In this document: positions 23,895-33,711 of the stretch, piece by piece
Layout of the letters: each line of letters starts with the position of its first letter
Position numbering within the stretch: the stretch's first letter is position 1
NCBI RefSeq assembly: GCF_001884105.1
Contig: NZ_MACI01000053.1
Location: forward strand, 50,738 to 114,737
Length of the DNA: 64,000 nt
Direction: 5' to 3'
Origin: Bacillus luti
Lineage (GTDB): Bacteria > Bacillota > Bacilli > Bacillales > Bacillaceae_G
Notes under the pieces: generated by a model
What the model was told of the DNA's origin: nothing
The model's database searches: none
What the model saw: only the letters and a program-made list of their open reading frames with translations
Translations under genes and position numbers: made by a program

Positions 23895-26651
23895 TTATAC
23901 ACCAAGCAATTCTTTTAATTCGTCCGTCGATAGTTCAGTCATCCAACTATCGCTTGTAATGACAGCGTTGTTTAATGATTGTTTTCGTTCTAACATTTCA
24001 TCAATTTTCTCTTCTAATGTTCCTGTAGTAATGAGTTTATGAACATGAACGAATCGTTTTTGACCAATACGATATGCACGGTCCGTTGCTTGATTTTCTA
24101 CAGCGGGATTCCACCAACGATCATAGTGAATAACATGGTTGGCAGCAGTTAAGTTTAAGCCTGTTCCGCCAGCTTTTAATGATAGGATGAAAATATCATA
24201 CGTTCCGTTTTGGAACTGCTCAATCATTTTATCCCGCTCTTTCTTTGGTACACTACCGTTTAAGAAGAGGACGCGCTGACCGAACTTTTCTTCTAACACA
24301 CGTTTTAGCATGTTCCCCATGCCAATGTATTGCGTGAAGATGAGGCAACTTTCATTTTGGTCTTTTATATTTTCGATGAGCTCCATTAGCGTTTTTGTTT
24401 TCATAGAGCGTTCAACGACATTTTGTGGTTCTTCTTCTTTTAAATAAAGAGCTGGATGGTTACAAATTTGTTTTAGCTTGTTCAGCATAAGTAATATAAA
24501 TCCACGGCGCTCAATCCCGCTTAATCCTTCTACGTTTTGTAACGTATCTTGAACAAGTTGTTCATATAAGGAAGCTTGCTCTCCAGTAAGAGGGCAATAA
24601 GCTTTCTGTTCTAGTTTATCCGGTAAGTTTAATGCGACCGTTTGATCTTTCTTCGTTCGGCGCAGTAAAAATGGTGAGATAAAACGTTGAACTTGTTGGA
24701 TTTTCCCTTCATCACGGTCTTTTTCAATTGGTGTGACGAAGCGGCGTTGGAATTGACCTAAGCTTCCGAGATATCCATGATTAATAAAGTCGAAAATGGA
24801 CCAAAGTTCGGCGAGTCGATTTTCCATCGGCGTACCGGTTAAAGCGATTTTATGATTCGCCTGCAAGTTTCGTACTGCTTTCGACTGTTTCGTATGCGGG
24901 TTCTTAATATTTTGTGCTTCATCCAAAATAACAGCGTCCCAGCATAACGAAGTCAGTTCTTCCTCATCGAGCTGAGCTAATGCATAAGAAGTTAATACAA
25001 CATCTGCCGATTGAAGGAAATCTTCAAATGAATTGCCCTTATCTCGGTTACTTCCGTAATGTAATTGAACACGTAAATTCGGCGCAAAACGCTCAAATTC
25101 TTTTTGCCAATTCCCAAGAACGGATGTCGGCGCTACGATTAATGCAGGGCCTGTTTTGAGATTGTTTTCTTTTGCATATAGTAAGTAAGTGATTGTTTGA
25201 ATACTTTTCCCAAGCCCCATATCGTCGGCTAATAATGCCCCAAATCCAAGTTTTCGCAAATATAATAGCCACTCAATACCGTGTTGTTGATACGGACGGA
25301 GTGTTGCATTCAGTGAAGAAGGGACATCTACTTTTGAGATATCGCCAATGTGTAAGAGCTTTTGGAATAGTTCTTCATAATATCCGTCTAGTTCAATTTC
25401 AATATCCGTAAATGGGCTATCCTCTTCTACAATTTCTGTTTCAGCTGTATTGGAAAGATGTTGCTGAAGGACATCTTTCATTTCTAGTCCGTATTTATCG
25501 GCACGGCTCATGAGTTTTCTTACTTCTTCAATGAAGGCTGGATCTAGTCGCATCCATTGACCGTTTATATTGAATAACCGTTTGTTTTGCTCAACAAGTT
25601 CGAAAAATTCGCTTTCGGACAAATCAATGCCGTTCGTTGAAATACGCCAGTCAAAATTAACGAGTGTATTCATGCCGAAGAAAGATTGTGTTTGCGTGGC
25701 ATTTTGCTTCAGCTGAACACGTAATTTTGGTTTTGTAGCTTTTAAATTTTGCCACCATGATGGTAGTAAAATCGTAATACCAGCTGCGAGTAATTCGTTA
25801 CTTGCTTCTGTTAAGAAGTTCCACGCTTCTGTTTCAAAGAGTTCATTTCGGAACGTATCATCTTCCTTTAGCCACGGTACGAGCTTACTAAAACCTTCTT
25901 GTGTTTCGGTAACACGCTCTTCATAATCGTGCCATCTTTTCGGTAAGGACTCGATGTTTTCATATACATATATGCGATGAGCTCCGCGCTTTGGTGTAAC
26001 AACCGTCTCAAGCTTCCACATTTCAAATTCTTCTTGCGGTTCTTGTAGTCTTAGGCCGACTGTAAACGGAAGATCATCTTCAATATAACCAATTTTTCGA
26101 AGCCAATCTTCTTCATGTAGTGCTGTTTCCAGCTGTCTTTTCGTAAAGTCATAATGTTCATATAGCCTTTTTGCATCTTCCCAGCCGTCATTTGAACGGT
26201 TATCTTGCAATATGCTTTCATTTACCGCCGCTGAGAATAGAGATGCTAATGTGTCATCTTCGATTGGTCTATTTTGAACTTTCCAAGATGGCTGTTTGGG
26301 CCAACGCTCCATATCGGGTACGAAGCTACCGCTTGTGAAAGTATCCCATAATTCATTTGCATCTTTCGTAAGAGCTGTAATAGGACCGTTCATTTGAATA
26401 TGTGCAAAGGAGTTCATTGGTTTGTTTGCGATGTATTCAAATGTTTGTGCGTTTGTTAGTATAACACCTTGTTTTCCTTCAAAGGTTGCTTCTTTTAGAA
26501 ACGTACCGTAGAAAGAAGTGGAGTGCCATGTAAATGCATTTCGTTTCCAACTTGTTACGGATAATGGAGTACCGCTGTCATCTTCTCCCCAAAGGAACCA
26601 ACCTTGACTAATGTGCTGGAGCCTAATTGTTACTTCAGTTTGATTGATCAT
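23895..26651 (-). CDS. SNF2-family DEAD/DEAH helicase (YwqA-like)
   Basis: A 918-residue Swi2/Snf2 ATPase. A long N-terminal region (1-440) is followed by the helicase core: LRPYQQHGIEWL, Walker A DDMGLGKS (about 475-482), the DEAQ box at about 577-580, LTGTPMENRLAELWSIF, and the C-terminal helicase domain ending in LSLKAGGTGLNLTAA and DRAYRIGQ. Such enzymes move on double-stranded DNA and remodel nucleoprotein. Its start overlaps the SWIM gene by 17 bp, a conserved pairing seen in B. subtilis as ywqA-ywqB. Precise role unknown; DNA repair or transcription recycling are possibilities. Confidence 0.93.
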   Translation of the reverse strand: MINQTEVTIRLQHISQGWFLWGEDDSGTPLSVTSWKRNAFTWHSTSFYGTFLKEATFEGKQGVILTNAQTFEYIANKPMNSFAHIQMNGPITALTKDANELWDTFTSGSFVPDMERWPKQPSWKVQNRPIEDDTLASLFSAAVNESILQDNRSNDGWEDAKRLYEHYDFTKRQLETALHEEDWLRKIGYIEDDLPFTVGLRLQEPQEEFEMWKLETVVTPKRGAHRIYVYENIESLPKRWHDYEERVTETQEGFSKLVPWLKEDDTFRNELFETEAWNFLTEASNELLAAGITILLPSWWQNLKATKPKLRVQLKQNATQTQSFFGMNTLVNFDWRISTNGIDLSESEFFELVEQNKRLFNINGQWMRLDPAFIEEVRKLMSRADKYGLEMKDVLQQHLSNTAETEIVEEDSPFTDIEIELDGYYEELFQKLLHIGDISKVDVPSSLNATLRPYQQHGIEWLLYLRKLGFGALLADDMGLGKSIQTITYLLYAKENNLKTGPALIVAPTSVLGNWQKEFERFAPNLRVQLHYGSNRDKGNSFEDFLQSADVVLTSYALAQLDEEELTSLCWDAVILDEAQNIKNPHTKQSKAVRNLQANHKIALTGTPMENRLAELWSIFDFINHGYLGSLGQFQRRFVTPIEKDRDEGKIQQVQRFISPFLLRRTKKDQTVALNLPDKLEQKAYCPLTGEQASLYEQLVQDTLQNVEGLSGIERRGFILLMLNKLKQICNHPALYLKEEEPQNVVERSMKTKTLMELIENIKDQNESCLIFTQYIGMGNMLKRVLEEKFGQRVLFLNGSVPKKERDKMIEQFQNGTYDIFILSLKAGGTGLNLTAANHVIHYDRWWNPAVENQATDRAYRIGQKRFVHVHKLITTGTLEEKIDEMLERKQSLNNAVITSDSWMTELSTDELKELLGV

Positions 26652-28254
26652 CGATTAATTTTCCTTTCCGTAATTCCTCTTGTAGTGCACGCAGACGTGA
26701 ATGTAAATTGGCGATGTGAATAATGAAAGCGTCCCATTCGTCGGTACGTTTTAATCGTTTATATAATGTACGTAATTTCTTTAAGTAACGAACTGCACGT
26801 CTATATGATTTACGATTTCGCTCTTCAATTGCTTCTACGGCAGCAAGATGATAAAGAGGAAGTGCTGCTTCAGGCGCTTCTTTTTCAATATCTTTCAGTG
26901 GTTCCTTTAATAGTTCAATTGCTTCAAATCCATATAAGAGATGAAGTTCTGCCCATGTACGATACTGTTTCTTCGCGAGTACGTATTGTTCATAGTTTGC
27001 GAAACTATACGGCAGGAGTTCTTGCAAAATCATTTCGAATCCAGCTTGTTCATTTGTATGTGTTGCATATGTTTCATACATGATTACAAATAACCGAACG
27101 ATATCTTTTATGAAGATTGTATTTTCATGTTCATGTATCGTCTCCTTTACTTGTTTGTACGTAAAGGAAAGCCAGTTTTTCGTACGATCCCACTGCATGG
27201 CACTTAATAGCTCTTCTAACCAATAGAAATACAGACTTACAACAGAAGCAGGTTGTTTTTTTAGTAACTCCATTGCTAATTGGTCTTCTTCATTTAAAAA
27301 GAGTAGATGAGAAGATGCTAATGCTTTGGAAAGTGGATTGATTTTCGTATCAATTCGTTTTTCTTCCTCTTGCAGTTGCTCTTTATTGTTTAAGAGTTCA
27401 CTCCATACGTGACGATAAATGAAATATCGCTCTTGTGTATAGGAGTCAGTTGAGAAGAATACTTCGTGAATGAGACGAGCTGTTTCTTGCAAAATTGATT
27501 CCACTTCTTGAGGAATCGCTTCTGATTGTAAGTCCCGAACGATGGATTCTACTTTATCTACAAATAACCGAACGACGTTAACAGGCTGATGATAAGAATA
27601 TGTTTTGTTTACTTCAAATGCCTGAATTTCTTCTAATAATTTTTGGAAGCAATAAAGTGCCGCGTGTAGGCGGAATAATTCATGTATCGCAATGACGCGC
27701 GGAGCTTTTCGCTCAAGTTTCGTATAGAAGTCCGTAAAGATACTCATAAGAAAATACATTTGTTTATAAGTAAGCCGCGCTTGTTCTTTTTTAAATGCAT
27801 CATATTCTTTGTCAAAATACGATTGCCAACTTTTATAATCCGTTTCTTCAAAAGCTGATGATTGCAATACTTGTCTTGCAGTTCGAATAGGAGGAAGGGA
27901 AGGTTTCGTATTATTTTTAAATAAAGTTAATACATCCCCTACTTGCCCGAAACTAGACGCTGCAGATAGTAATACAGCTAGCATATGCTCACATTGTGTT
28001 GGTGCGAAGCAATCGCAATAGCTTTCAGAGACATTACGAATCGGAATGTGAACGCTATATACACTGCCTTCCGCATCTACAGTTCCTGATAGTGTATAAC
28101 CATCAAAGTCAACGTTATAGACAACACCACTACGATATAGGTGCCGAGCTGTAGCGACATGTTCCTGATCAGCCGTTTGCTGTGGATCTAGTCCTTGAAC
28201 GAACTCATTCGCAATCATCATAATTTCATCTTTCGTAATTGAGTGTTGCAGCAT
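26635..28254 (-). CDS. SWIM zinc-finger protein (YwqB-like)
   Basis: A 539-residue protein whose N-terminus carries a SWIM zinc site: Cys80 and Cys82 in YCDC, then Cys88 and His90 in QCEHM. The rest is helical with many aromatic and charged residues. SWIM domains bind DNA or protein, and bacterial members are commonly encoded just before SNF2 helicases. Translational coupling to the helicase suggests the two proteins work as a complex. GAGGAATATT precedes its ATG. Confidence 0.88.
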   Translation of the reverse strand: MLQHSITKDEIMMIANEFVQGLDPQQTADQEHVATARHLYRSGVVYNVDFDGYTLSGTVDAEGSVYSVHIPIRNVSESYCDCFAPTQCEHMLAVLLSAASSFGQVGDVLTLFKNNTKPSLPPIRTARQVLQSSAFEETDYKSWQSYFDKEYDAFKKEQARLTYKQMYFLMSIFTDFYTKLERKAPRVIAIHELFRLHAALYCFQKLLEEIQAFEVNKTYSYHQPVNVVRLFVDKVESIVRDLQSEAIPQEVESILQETARLIHEVFFSTDSYTQERYFIYRHVWSELLNNKEQLQEEEKRIDTKINPLSKALASSHLLFLNEEDQLAMELLKKQPASVVSLYFYWLEELLSAMQWDRTKNWLSFTYKQVKETIHEHENTIFIKDIVRLFVIMYETYATHTNEQAGFEMILQELLPYSFANYEQYVLAKKQYRTWAELHLLYGFEAIELLKEPLKDIEKEAPEAALPLYHLAAVEAIEERNRKSYRRAVRYLKKLRTLYKRLKRTDEWDAFIIHIANLHSRLRALQEELRKGKLIDDQSN

Positions 28255-28331
28255 AATATTCCTCCGTACACAGATTTCTTTCCTTTACCATTATAAACAA
28301 AAAACGACCAAAACAGAAAAAATGAAATTTG

Positions 28332-28394
28332 AATTACAAAAAAGGATGTTGCCTAGTTAAACTTTCCTACTAAGCAACATCCTTTTTTGTAATT
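28332..28394. terminator. Terminator with a perfect 21-bp stem
   Basis: Arms at 28332-28352 and 28374-28394 are perfect inverted complements, with a GC-rich core GGATGTTGC flanked by A6/T6. It lies directly at the stop codon of the 100-residue ORF, so it ends that minus-strand transcript. It can fold on either strand. Confidence 0.88.
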
Positions 28395-28695
28395 AAGAGC
28401 GCGATTTCTGTAATACCGCTTTTACATATGGATCATGTAATATTTGTTCTATAATTGGTAACATGTTTTCTTCGAATGGTATGTCGATGGGAAAAGGCTT
28501 TTGTGAACCTGGTTTGATTCCATATTGGACAATTTTGTAATGTGTATTTCCTTCATGGCCGAGCACAATTAATTTATAGCGATTGTCATCGCCAGCGAGT
28601 GAGAAATCAATGGAAGTAGCGTCATATGTGACTTCATCTTTATATATATACGGTTTTGGTGTACCGATCCAGTCTACTTTTGCTTGTATATTCAT
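28393..28695 (-). CDS. Conserved-looking hypothetical protein, 100 aa
   Basis: No family recognised. Mostly beta-type sequence with a helical C-terminus (LPIIEQILHDPYVKAVLQ). No signal peptide or membrane segment. It has a strong AAGGAGG before the ATG and its own terminator, so it is very likely a real single-gene unit. Confidence 0.7.
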   Translation of the reverse strand: MNIQAKVDWIGTPKPYIYKDEVTYDATSIDFSLAGDDNRYKLIVLGHEGNTHYKIVQYGIKPGSQKPFPIDIPFEENMLPIIEQILHDPYVKAVLQKSRS

Positions 28696-28721
28696 GGGTA
28701 TAACCTCCTTATATGTATTAT

Positions 28722-28760
28722 AAAAAAATAAAAGCCAGTTCTCAACAAAGAGAACTGGCT
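28722..28760 (-). terminator. Terminator of the 3D-domain gene or of the short gap
   Basis: AGCCAGTTCTC pairs with GAGAACTGGCT. On the minus strand it is followed by a T-rich tract, so it terminates the gene ending at 28775. Confidence 0.85.
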
Positions 28761-28774
28761 GTAGCAGTCATTGG

Positions 28775-29653
28775 TTATTTTAAAATTTTCACTTTAACAG
28801 TTTTGCGTCCCCATTTTTGGGCAGCGCTATCTGATCCAAGTAGAATGTCGATACGGTTACCTTTAATTGCACCGCCAGTATCTCCAGCGATAGCTTCTCC
28901 ATAACCTTCAACCCATACTTTAGATCCTAATGGGATTACTTTCGGGTCAACAGCAATCATTTTCATATTTGGATTCGCTGTTAAGTCATGACCCATTGCA
29001 GTTAATACGCGGCCACCATATGTGCCACCGTTTTCGCTTGGGTGAGCTGTATATGCTGTAGCTACAACTGTTAACTCACGACCACCAGAAGGTTCGCTAG
29101 TTTCAGCAGCTTTCACAGCAGGCTTAGCAGCTGGTTTTGCTTGTGCTGCAGGTGCTGGAGCTTTAGCTGGTGCTACAGTTTTAGCAGGAGCAGGTTGTTC
29201 TTGTTTCTCAATAACAGGTGCTGTACCTGTTAAGAAAGGAACGTGAACATAAGCTGTTTTCCCGTTATATTCAAATTGTAACCACTCATTTTGTACTTGG
29301 TTCGTTGTTTCGATCATATCGTCTTTCTTAAGCGTCCCAAGAATTTCTGAGTTTGTGTTCGCTTCAGCACGTACGTTTAATACGTTAGCTGTTACGTAGT
29401 AGATGCTTTTTGTAAATTCTGTACTTACGAATGCGTCTTTACCATCTAAAGTGATTTTTGACCATCCGTTTTCTGTGTTTTGAACATCTATTTTATTACC
29501 GTTTAGTAATTTACCGACAACTTTTGATTCCATAGTAGGGTTTTCGCGTACGTTTAGTACGTCTGTTGTTACAACAGTTTCTGCATTGGCAGATGATGTG
29601 AAAATCCCAAGACCAAAAACTGCTGCTGTTGCTATTCCAATTAATTTTTTCAT
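28775..29653 (-). CDS. Secreted SH3b and 3D-domain cell wall protein
   Basis: 292 residues. The signal peptide ends near SSANAE. Two bacterial SH3 domains follow (TTDVLNVRENPTMESK near 30 and TANVLNVRAEANTNSE near 95), then a Pro/Ala/Lys-rich linker (about 160-200) and a C-terminal 3D domain with TAYTAHPSENGG, AVDPKVIPLGSKVWVEGYG, AGDTGGAIKGNRIDI. The 3D domain with its conserved Asp residues is found in lytic transglycosylase-like hydrolases such as B. subtilis YocH. Similar B. cereus proteins have been called enterotoxin-like. The ATG with GGAGG 5 nt upstream is chosen over a 25-residue longer start. Confidence 0.9.
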   Translation of the reverse strand: MKKLIGIATAAVFGLGIFTSSANAETVVTTDVLNVRENPTMESKVVGKLLNGNKIDVQNTENGWSKITLDGKDAFVSTEFTKSIYYVTANVLNVRAEANTNSEILGTLKKDDMIETTNQVQNEWLQFEYNGKTAYVHVPFLTGTAPVIEKQEQPAPAKTVAPAKAPAPAAQAKPAAKPAVKAAETSEPSGGRELTVVATAYTAHPSENGGTYGGRVLTAMGHDLTANPNMKMIAVDPKVIPLGSKVWVEGYGEAIAGDTGGAIKGNRIDILLGSDSAAQKWGRKTVKVKILK

Positions 29654-30329
29654 GATAGCCTCCATTGCGTTTGTTTTCGTGTCCTCATTATAGCAACAGA
29701 TTTTTTCGGATTTCGGGAAAACACACAATTACAAACCATTCGTAATAAGTCGTTAACATCCTGTAATATAGCAAAAAATATAGGAAAGCGTTTTTCACTC
29801 TATGTGATTGTTAGGTTTCTAGTTATATTCAAAATATTTAATGCAACATATTTTTTTCGGCGTAAATAAAAACATTACAAGAGTGTTACATGATGTTTAC
29901 TAAACGATTACATTCCTTGAGTATTTTACCGTTTTATGGGTAATATAGTTATATAAACATAAACATTTCGTTTGTGAATCTATAAACATGTGCTATATAC
30001 TAACAAAAAAACCGCATAATTGTTACAAGGAGAAAGGGTTGCAAAGAAGAAAACTACCCTTTTTTACATCTGTAACACATCCTTTTTTGGGAAAATACAT
30101 TCCCATCCGCATTTTTCTCGCACAATTTGACAGCAGTATTTCTACCTTGTAGCTCTTGCAGAGTGAAAAGGTTATACGGAAGGTAAGGCTGTCCATCAGA
30201 ATTCTAATTGGTGAAGGTGAAAGTAAGAGAGTTGAAAGAAAATCACCGCAAAAGTTATAGTTTTCTATCCGATTTAACTTATCGGAATTTATGTTATTTA
30301 TAAAAGTGAAACCTACGAAGGGGGATTTG
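29654..30329. other. 676-bp divergent intergenic region
   Basis: Between the 3D-domain gene and the BCCT gene. For the 3D gene a consensus -10 TATAAT (minus strand, 29687-29692) preceded by TGC is visible. A perfect WalR-type pair TGTAAC-N5-TGTAAT lies further upstream at 29874-29890. AAAGCGTTT near 29786 is only a weak cre. The last 300 bp before the BCCT gene contain short GA-rich tracts and a possible 37-codon ORF from a TTG at 30039 with AAGGAGA, which I do not call. It probably contains a long 5' leader for the transporter gene. Confidence 0.5.
29874..29890 (-). promoter_or_regulatory. WalR (YycF)-type box
   Basis: The minus strand reads TGTAAC-ACTCT-TGTAAT, a full match to the WalR consensus TGTWAH-N5-TGTWAH. 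WalR controls wall hydrolase genes in Bacillus, which fits the 3D-domain gene. However, the box is about 180 bp upstream of the visible -10, so its action there is uncertain. Confidence 0.4.
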
Positions 30330-31847
30330 ATGAGGAAACTGACAAAAACATTCATCGTATCATTAACATTATGTATTGCATTTACAATTTGGGGGATTAT
30401 TCCCGAATCTATTATTGGAAAAGGTAGCCTTGGAAATGTAACAACCGCAATTCAAACTGCATTAGTTAGTAAGTTTGGATGGTTTTATATTATTTCTGTT
30501 TCTATTATTTTAGGTGTGTCTATCTTTTTAATTGTCTCGAAATACGGTTCTATTCGTTTAGGTAAAGATGATGACGAACCTGATTATAGTTATATGACAT
30601 GGTTTGCTATGTTATTTAGCGCTGGTATGGGTATCGGCTTAGTTTTCTGGGGCGTTGCTGAACCATTAAACCATTTGTACGCACCTCCGTTTGGAGAGGG
30701 TGCGACGGAAGAAAGTGCGCGTCTCGCACTGCGCTTTTCATTTTTCCACTGGGGATTACATCCGTGGGGGCTATATGCATTTGTAGCGCTGTGTATTGCT
30801 TACTTTACTTTTAGAAAAGGAAAAGCAAGTACAATTAGTGCGACAGTAGGTCCGTTATTTAAAGGCGGGGAACATGGGCGTATCGCTCATTCATTTGATG
30901 TGTTAGCTGTTTTCGCGACTGTGTTTGGTGTTGCAACGTCATTAGGTCTTGGCGCGAAACAAATTGCAGGTGGTGTTAGTTATTTAACATCTATCCCGAA
31001 CTCATTACCGACACAGCTTGTTATTATTGCAATCGTAACTGTTCTTTTCATGTTATCTGCGCAAACAGGTCTTGATAAAGGAATTAAATATTTAAGTAAT
31101 GCGAATATTATTTTGGCATTTGCACTTATGATTATTGTATTGTTTGCAGGTCCAACAAACTTTATTATGAATTACTTCACTTCAACAATTGGTTCTTACA
31201 TTCAGGAGTTGCCAAGCATGAGCTTCCGTTTAAGTCCATTAGATGAAGGCGGAAATCAATGGATTCAGTCATGGACAATTTTCTATTGGGCATGGTGGAT
31301 TGCATGGTCTCCATTCGTAGGTACGTTTATTGCTCGTGTTTCACGAGGCCGTACAATTCGTGAGTTTGTTATCGGTGTATTACTCGTACCGACCGTAATT
31401 GGTGCACTTTGGTTCTCTGTTTTTGGCGGAACTGGTATTCATATGGAGTTGTTTGGTGATGCAACTATCTTTGAGAAAGTGAAAGAGATGGGAACAGAAG
31501 TAGGATTATTCGCTATGTTTGATCAGATGGGAAGCTTTGGATCAGCTTTATCTGTTTTAGCTATTCTTCTTATTTCTACATTCTTTATTACATCTGCAGA
31601 TTCTGCGACATTCGTTCTAGGGATGTTAACGACACACGGTAGTTTGAATCCACCAAACCGTATTAAATTAGTTTGGGGTATCGTTCTAGCCGCACTAGCT
31701 TCTATCCTATTATATGTTGGTGGATTAGAAGCATTGCAAACGGCAGCTATCATTGCGGCATTCCCGTTCGTCTTTGTTATTTTCTTTATGATGGCAGCAT
31801 TATTTAAAGAGTTACAAAAAGAAGGACGTATGAAGCGACATAAATAA
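30330..31847 (+). CDS. BCCT family betaine/carnitine/choline transporter
   Basis: 505 residues with twelve predicted membrane helices. Family motifs: MLFSAGMGIGLVFWGVAEP, the Trp-rich FYWAWWIAWSPFVGTFIARVSRGR segment and ITSADSATFVLGM. The GMGIGLVFWG glycine stretch is typical of sodium-coupled betaine carriers such as OpuD and BetL. It imports compatible solutes at the plasma membrane. The ATG at 30330 with GAAGGGGGA just upstream is preferred over an ATG 39 bp before. Confidence 0.94.
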   Translation: MRKLTKTFIVSLTLCIAFTIWGIIPESIIGKGSLGNVTTAIQTALVSKFGWFYIISVSIILGVSIFLIVSKYGSIRLGKDDDEPDYSYMTWFAMLFSAGMGIGLVFWGVAEPLNHLYAPPFGEGATEESARLALRFSFFHWGLHPWGLYAFVALCIAYFTFRKGKASTISATVGPLFKGGEHGRIAHSFDVLAVFATVFGVATSLGLGAKQIAGGVSYLTSIPNSLPTQLVIIAIVTVLFMLSAQTGLDKGIKYLSNANIILAFALMIIVLFAGPTNFIMNYFTSTIGSYIQELPSMSFRLSPLDEGGNQWIQSWTIFYWAWWIAWSPFVGTFIARVSRGRTIREFVIGVLLVPTVIGALWFSVFGGTGIHMELFGDATIFEKVKEMGTEVGLFAMFDQMGSFGSALSVLAILLISTFFITSADSATFVLGMLTTHGSLNPPNRIKLVWGIVLAALASILLYVGGLEALQTAAIIAAFPFVFVIFFMMAALFKELQKEGRMKRHK

Positions 31848-31855
31848 TAGAAGGA

Positions 31856-31886
31856 AAAGGGCTGATTTTATATCAGCTCTTTTTTA
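31856..31886 (+). terminator. Rho-independent terminator after the BCCT gene
   Basis: GGCTGAT pairs with ATCAGCT and is followed by CTTTTTTAT. Confidence 0.75.
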
Positions 31887-32128
31887 TATAGAAGGAACTC
31901 GAACTGCAAGTAAGGGAAATAAAGTACCTCACTATATAAGTAGTATGCCTTTTATACAAAGAAAAAATGATAAATTTCGACAATGTTCGATATTTTACAA
32001 ACTCTATTCACATTTTTGACAAAAAATTGTCGGAAATGTGTTGTCACGTTTATGTATATGTGCTATATTATTCCCTGTAAGCGATTTCAAATAGTTTTAA
32101 AGCGTATTCAAGGGGGACATCTAGAATA

Positions 32129-32263
32129 ATGAAACGTTACGAAAGAAAGTGGAAGCATATTTGTTTGAAACGTGTGGCACATCGTAGTGTCCAAGAAAGC
32201 ACGGAACCTAAGACTGAAACGCGCAAAGAACAGCAAGAGAAGCAATTGGTTCTACAAAAATAG
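32129..32263 (+). CDS. Small basic protein, 44 aa, hypothetical
   Basis: ATG preceded by AAGGGGG at a usable distance. The 44-residue product is strongly charged, with a basic N-terminus (KRYERKWKH) and a Lys/Glu/Gln C-terminus (RKEQQEKQ). No known domain. It stands alone in a 560-bp gap between the BCCT gene and the GT2 gene. The ribosome site and compact charged composition support it, but conservation was not tested. Confidence 0.45.
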   Translation: MKRYERKWKHICLKRVAHRSVQESTEPKTETRKEQQEKQLVLQK

Positions 32264-32370
32264 CAATCACTTTTTCGTATATAAATGAAGGTCGATCGTT
32301 CGTTGGGGGATGGACGTGAAATTACTTTCAGCTAAGGGGTATTGTCTGATATATAATTTATACGGCAATA

Positions 32371-32408
32371 AATAAGCACAGAGCTTACGGCGCTCTGTGC
32401 TTATTTTT
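32371..32408. terminator. Terminator downstream of the GT2 gene
   Basis: A perfect 14-bp stem AATAAGCACAGAGC/GCTCTGTGCTTATT with a short loop and an A/T tail on both sides. It ends the minus-strand GT2 operon. Confidence 0.88.
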
Positions 32409-32409
32409 A

Positions 32410-33711
32410 TTATTTATCTTTTTTGAATCGAACTGTTTTATCCCAGCCAATGACTTGTTTCTTGCTCTTTGCACGTAAGTATAAGATTAAGCTACGAATA
32501 AATAAGTACGTAAAGAGCTGTGCGTACGTAAAGTACATAATGACACTAATGAAAATATTAGTCGGTGTAAAGGTTCGTTCGACACTTTGCGCACTAAATA
32601 ATTGCGAAACATATGTAACATATGCGACGTACCACATAAATAGCAGCGGAATACTATATTGAATTTGGAATATCCCAAGTAGCCCGATTATAAACCAAAC
32701 GTTTGAAATGATTAGGAATAGCCAAAATACGACATACACTAAAACTTGCTGTAAGGAATGGACAAGAAGTTTTCCTTTAAAGAAACTTAAGGAAGAAAAC
32801 ATCTTTTCTAAAATGTATAAATTTCCTTGGAGCCAACGTGTACGTTGTTTAATAAGAATTTTTAAATGCTCAGGTTCTTGTTCCCATGTAACTGATTCTG
32901 GGACGATTGGTAAGAGATAGCCTTTTTGGGTAATTCGTAATGTTAATTCAGCATCTTCTGCAATAGCATAAGGATCATAGCCACCAAGCTCTTCTAGTGC
33001 GGAGCGACGTAGAAGCATGTTCGTTCCTGTTAGTGAACCTGTTTGGAATAATAGCCAGCGTCCAGACTGCATAAGGAGCTGGAAGATTTGAAACTCTAGT
33101 GAAATCATTCGCGTTAGCCAGTTTCTTTTTTCGTTTACTGTCCGAACGTGTCCAACAGCACCAACAGCATCCCGGGTTGTTTCAGCGTGTTCCACAAGCA
33201 TTCGCAGAGCATGTGGTTCAGGTTGATTATCTGCATCATAAACACAGAAATATTCACCATCGGAAATGCTAAGACCGTAGTTTAATACACGTGATTTCCC
33301 TTTCGGTTCACCAGCCGGGACACGAATGTGCCGAATGTGAGCATAAGCTTTGTCAAAGTCATCACCAATTTCAGGTGTTTCGTCTTGCGAGTTATCGTTT
33401 AATAAATAAACGGTTAGTTTTCCTGGATATTCAATCTTTGCCATTGCTTCTAATGTATCTTTAATTACGACACCTTCGTTATGAGCGGGTATTAAAATAT
33501 CGACGCTCGGATAATGTTCCAGTGTACGATCTTTTCGTTTACTATTTCGGTGAACTAAGCCTGCGATTGTTAAGAACGAGTAGTAAACGAGTAAGCCCGA
33601 GAATAGGAAAGCTGTAAAGATTAATACATATTTAATGGAGAATGTAATGCTAATCCAAAAGACAAGTACACAAAACAAAATAAATAGTAGGAGCATAACG
33701 AGTGTCATCAT
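32410..33711 (-). CDS. Glycosyltransferase family 2, processive synthase type (YdaM-like)
   Basis: 433 residues. Two N-terminal helices are followed by a GT2 catalytic domain: VDILIPAHNEG, LNDNSQDET, VYDADNQPE, LTGTNMLLRRSALEELGGYD, AEDAELTLRI and the QxxRW-type QRTRWLQGNL. Three or four C-terminal helices follow. This is the layout of cellulose/PNAG-type polysaccharide synthases that polymerise and export a glycan. ATGA overlap couples it to the GGDEF-like gene before. The pair resembles ydaK-ydaM of B. subtilis, a c-di-GMP-responsive exopolysaccharide system. Product sugar unknown. Confidence 0.9.
   Translation of the reverse strand: MMTLVMLLLFILFCVLVFWISITFSIKYVLIFTAFLFSGLLVYYSFLTIAGLVHRNSKRKDRTLEHYPSVDILIPAHNEGVVIKDTLEAMAKIEYPGKLTVYLLNDNSQDETPEIGDDFDKAYAHIRHIRVPAGEPKGKSRVLNYGLSISDGEYFCVYDADNQPEPHALRMLVEHAETTRDAVGAVGHVRTVNEKRNWLTRMISLEFQIFQLLMQSGRWLLFQTGSLTGTNMLLRRSALEELGGYDPYAIAEDAELTLRITQKGYLLPIVPESVTWEQEPEHLKILIKQRTRWLQGNLYILEKMFSSLSFFKGKLLVHSLQQVLVYVVFWLFLIISNVWFIIGLLGIFQIQYSIPLLFMWYVAYVTYVSQLFSAQSVERTFTPTNIFISVIMYFTYAQLFTYLFIRSLILYLRAKSKKQVIGWDKTVRFKKDK

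Noticed and set aside
29784-29797. cre site near the 3D-domain gene
   Set aside because: Only the central nine bases fit; three mismatches elsewhere.
30039-30152. 37-codon ORF starting at TTG with AAGGAGA
   Set aside because: Good spacing but weak start codon and odd composition; not enough to call.
30023-30355. 110-codon minus-strand ORF across the BCCT leader
   Set aside because: No ribosome site, overlaps the true start of the transporter gene, and shows no protein-like pattern.
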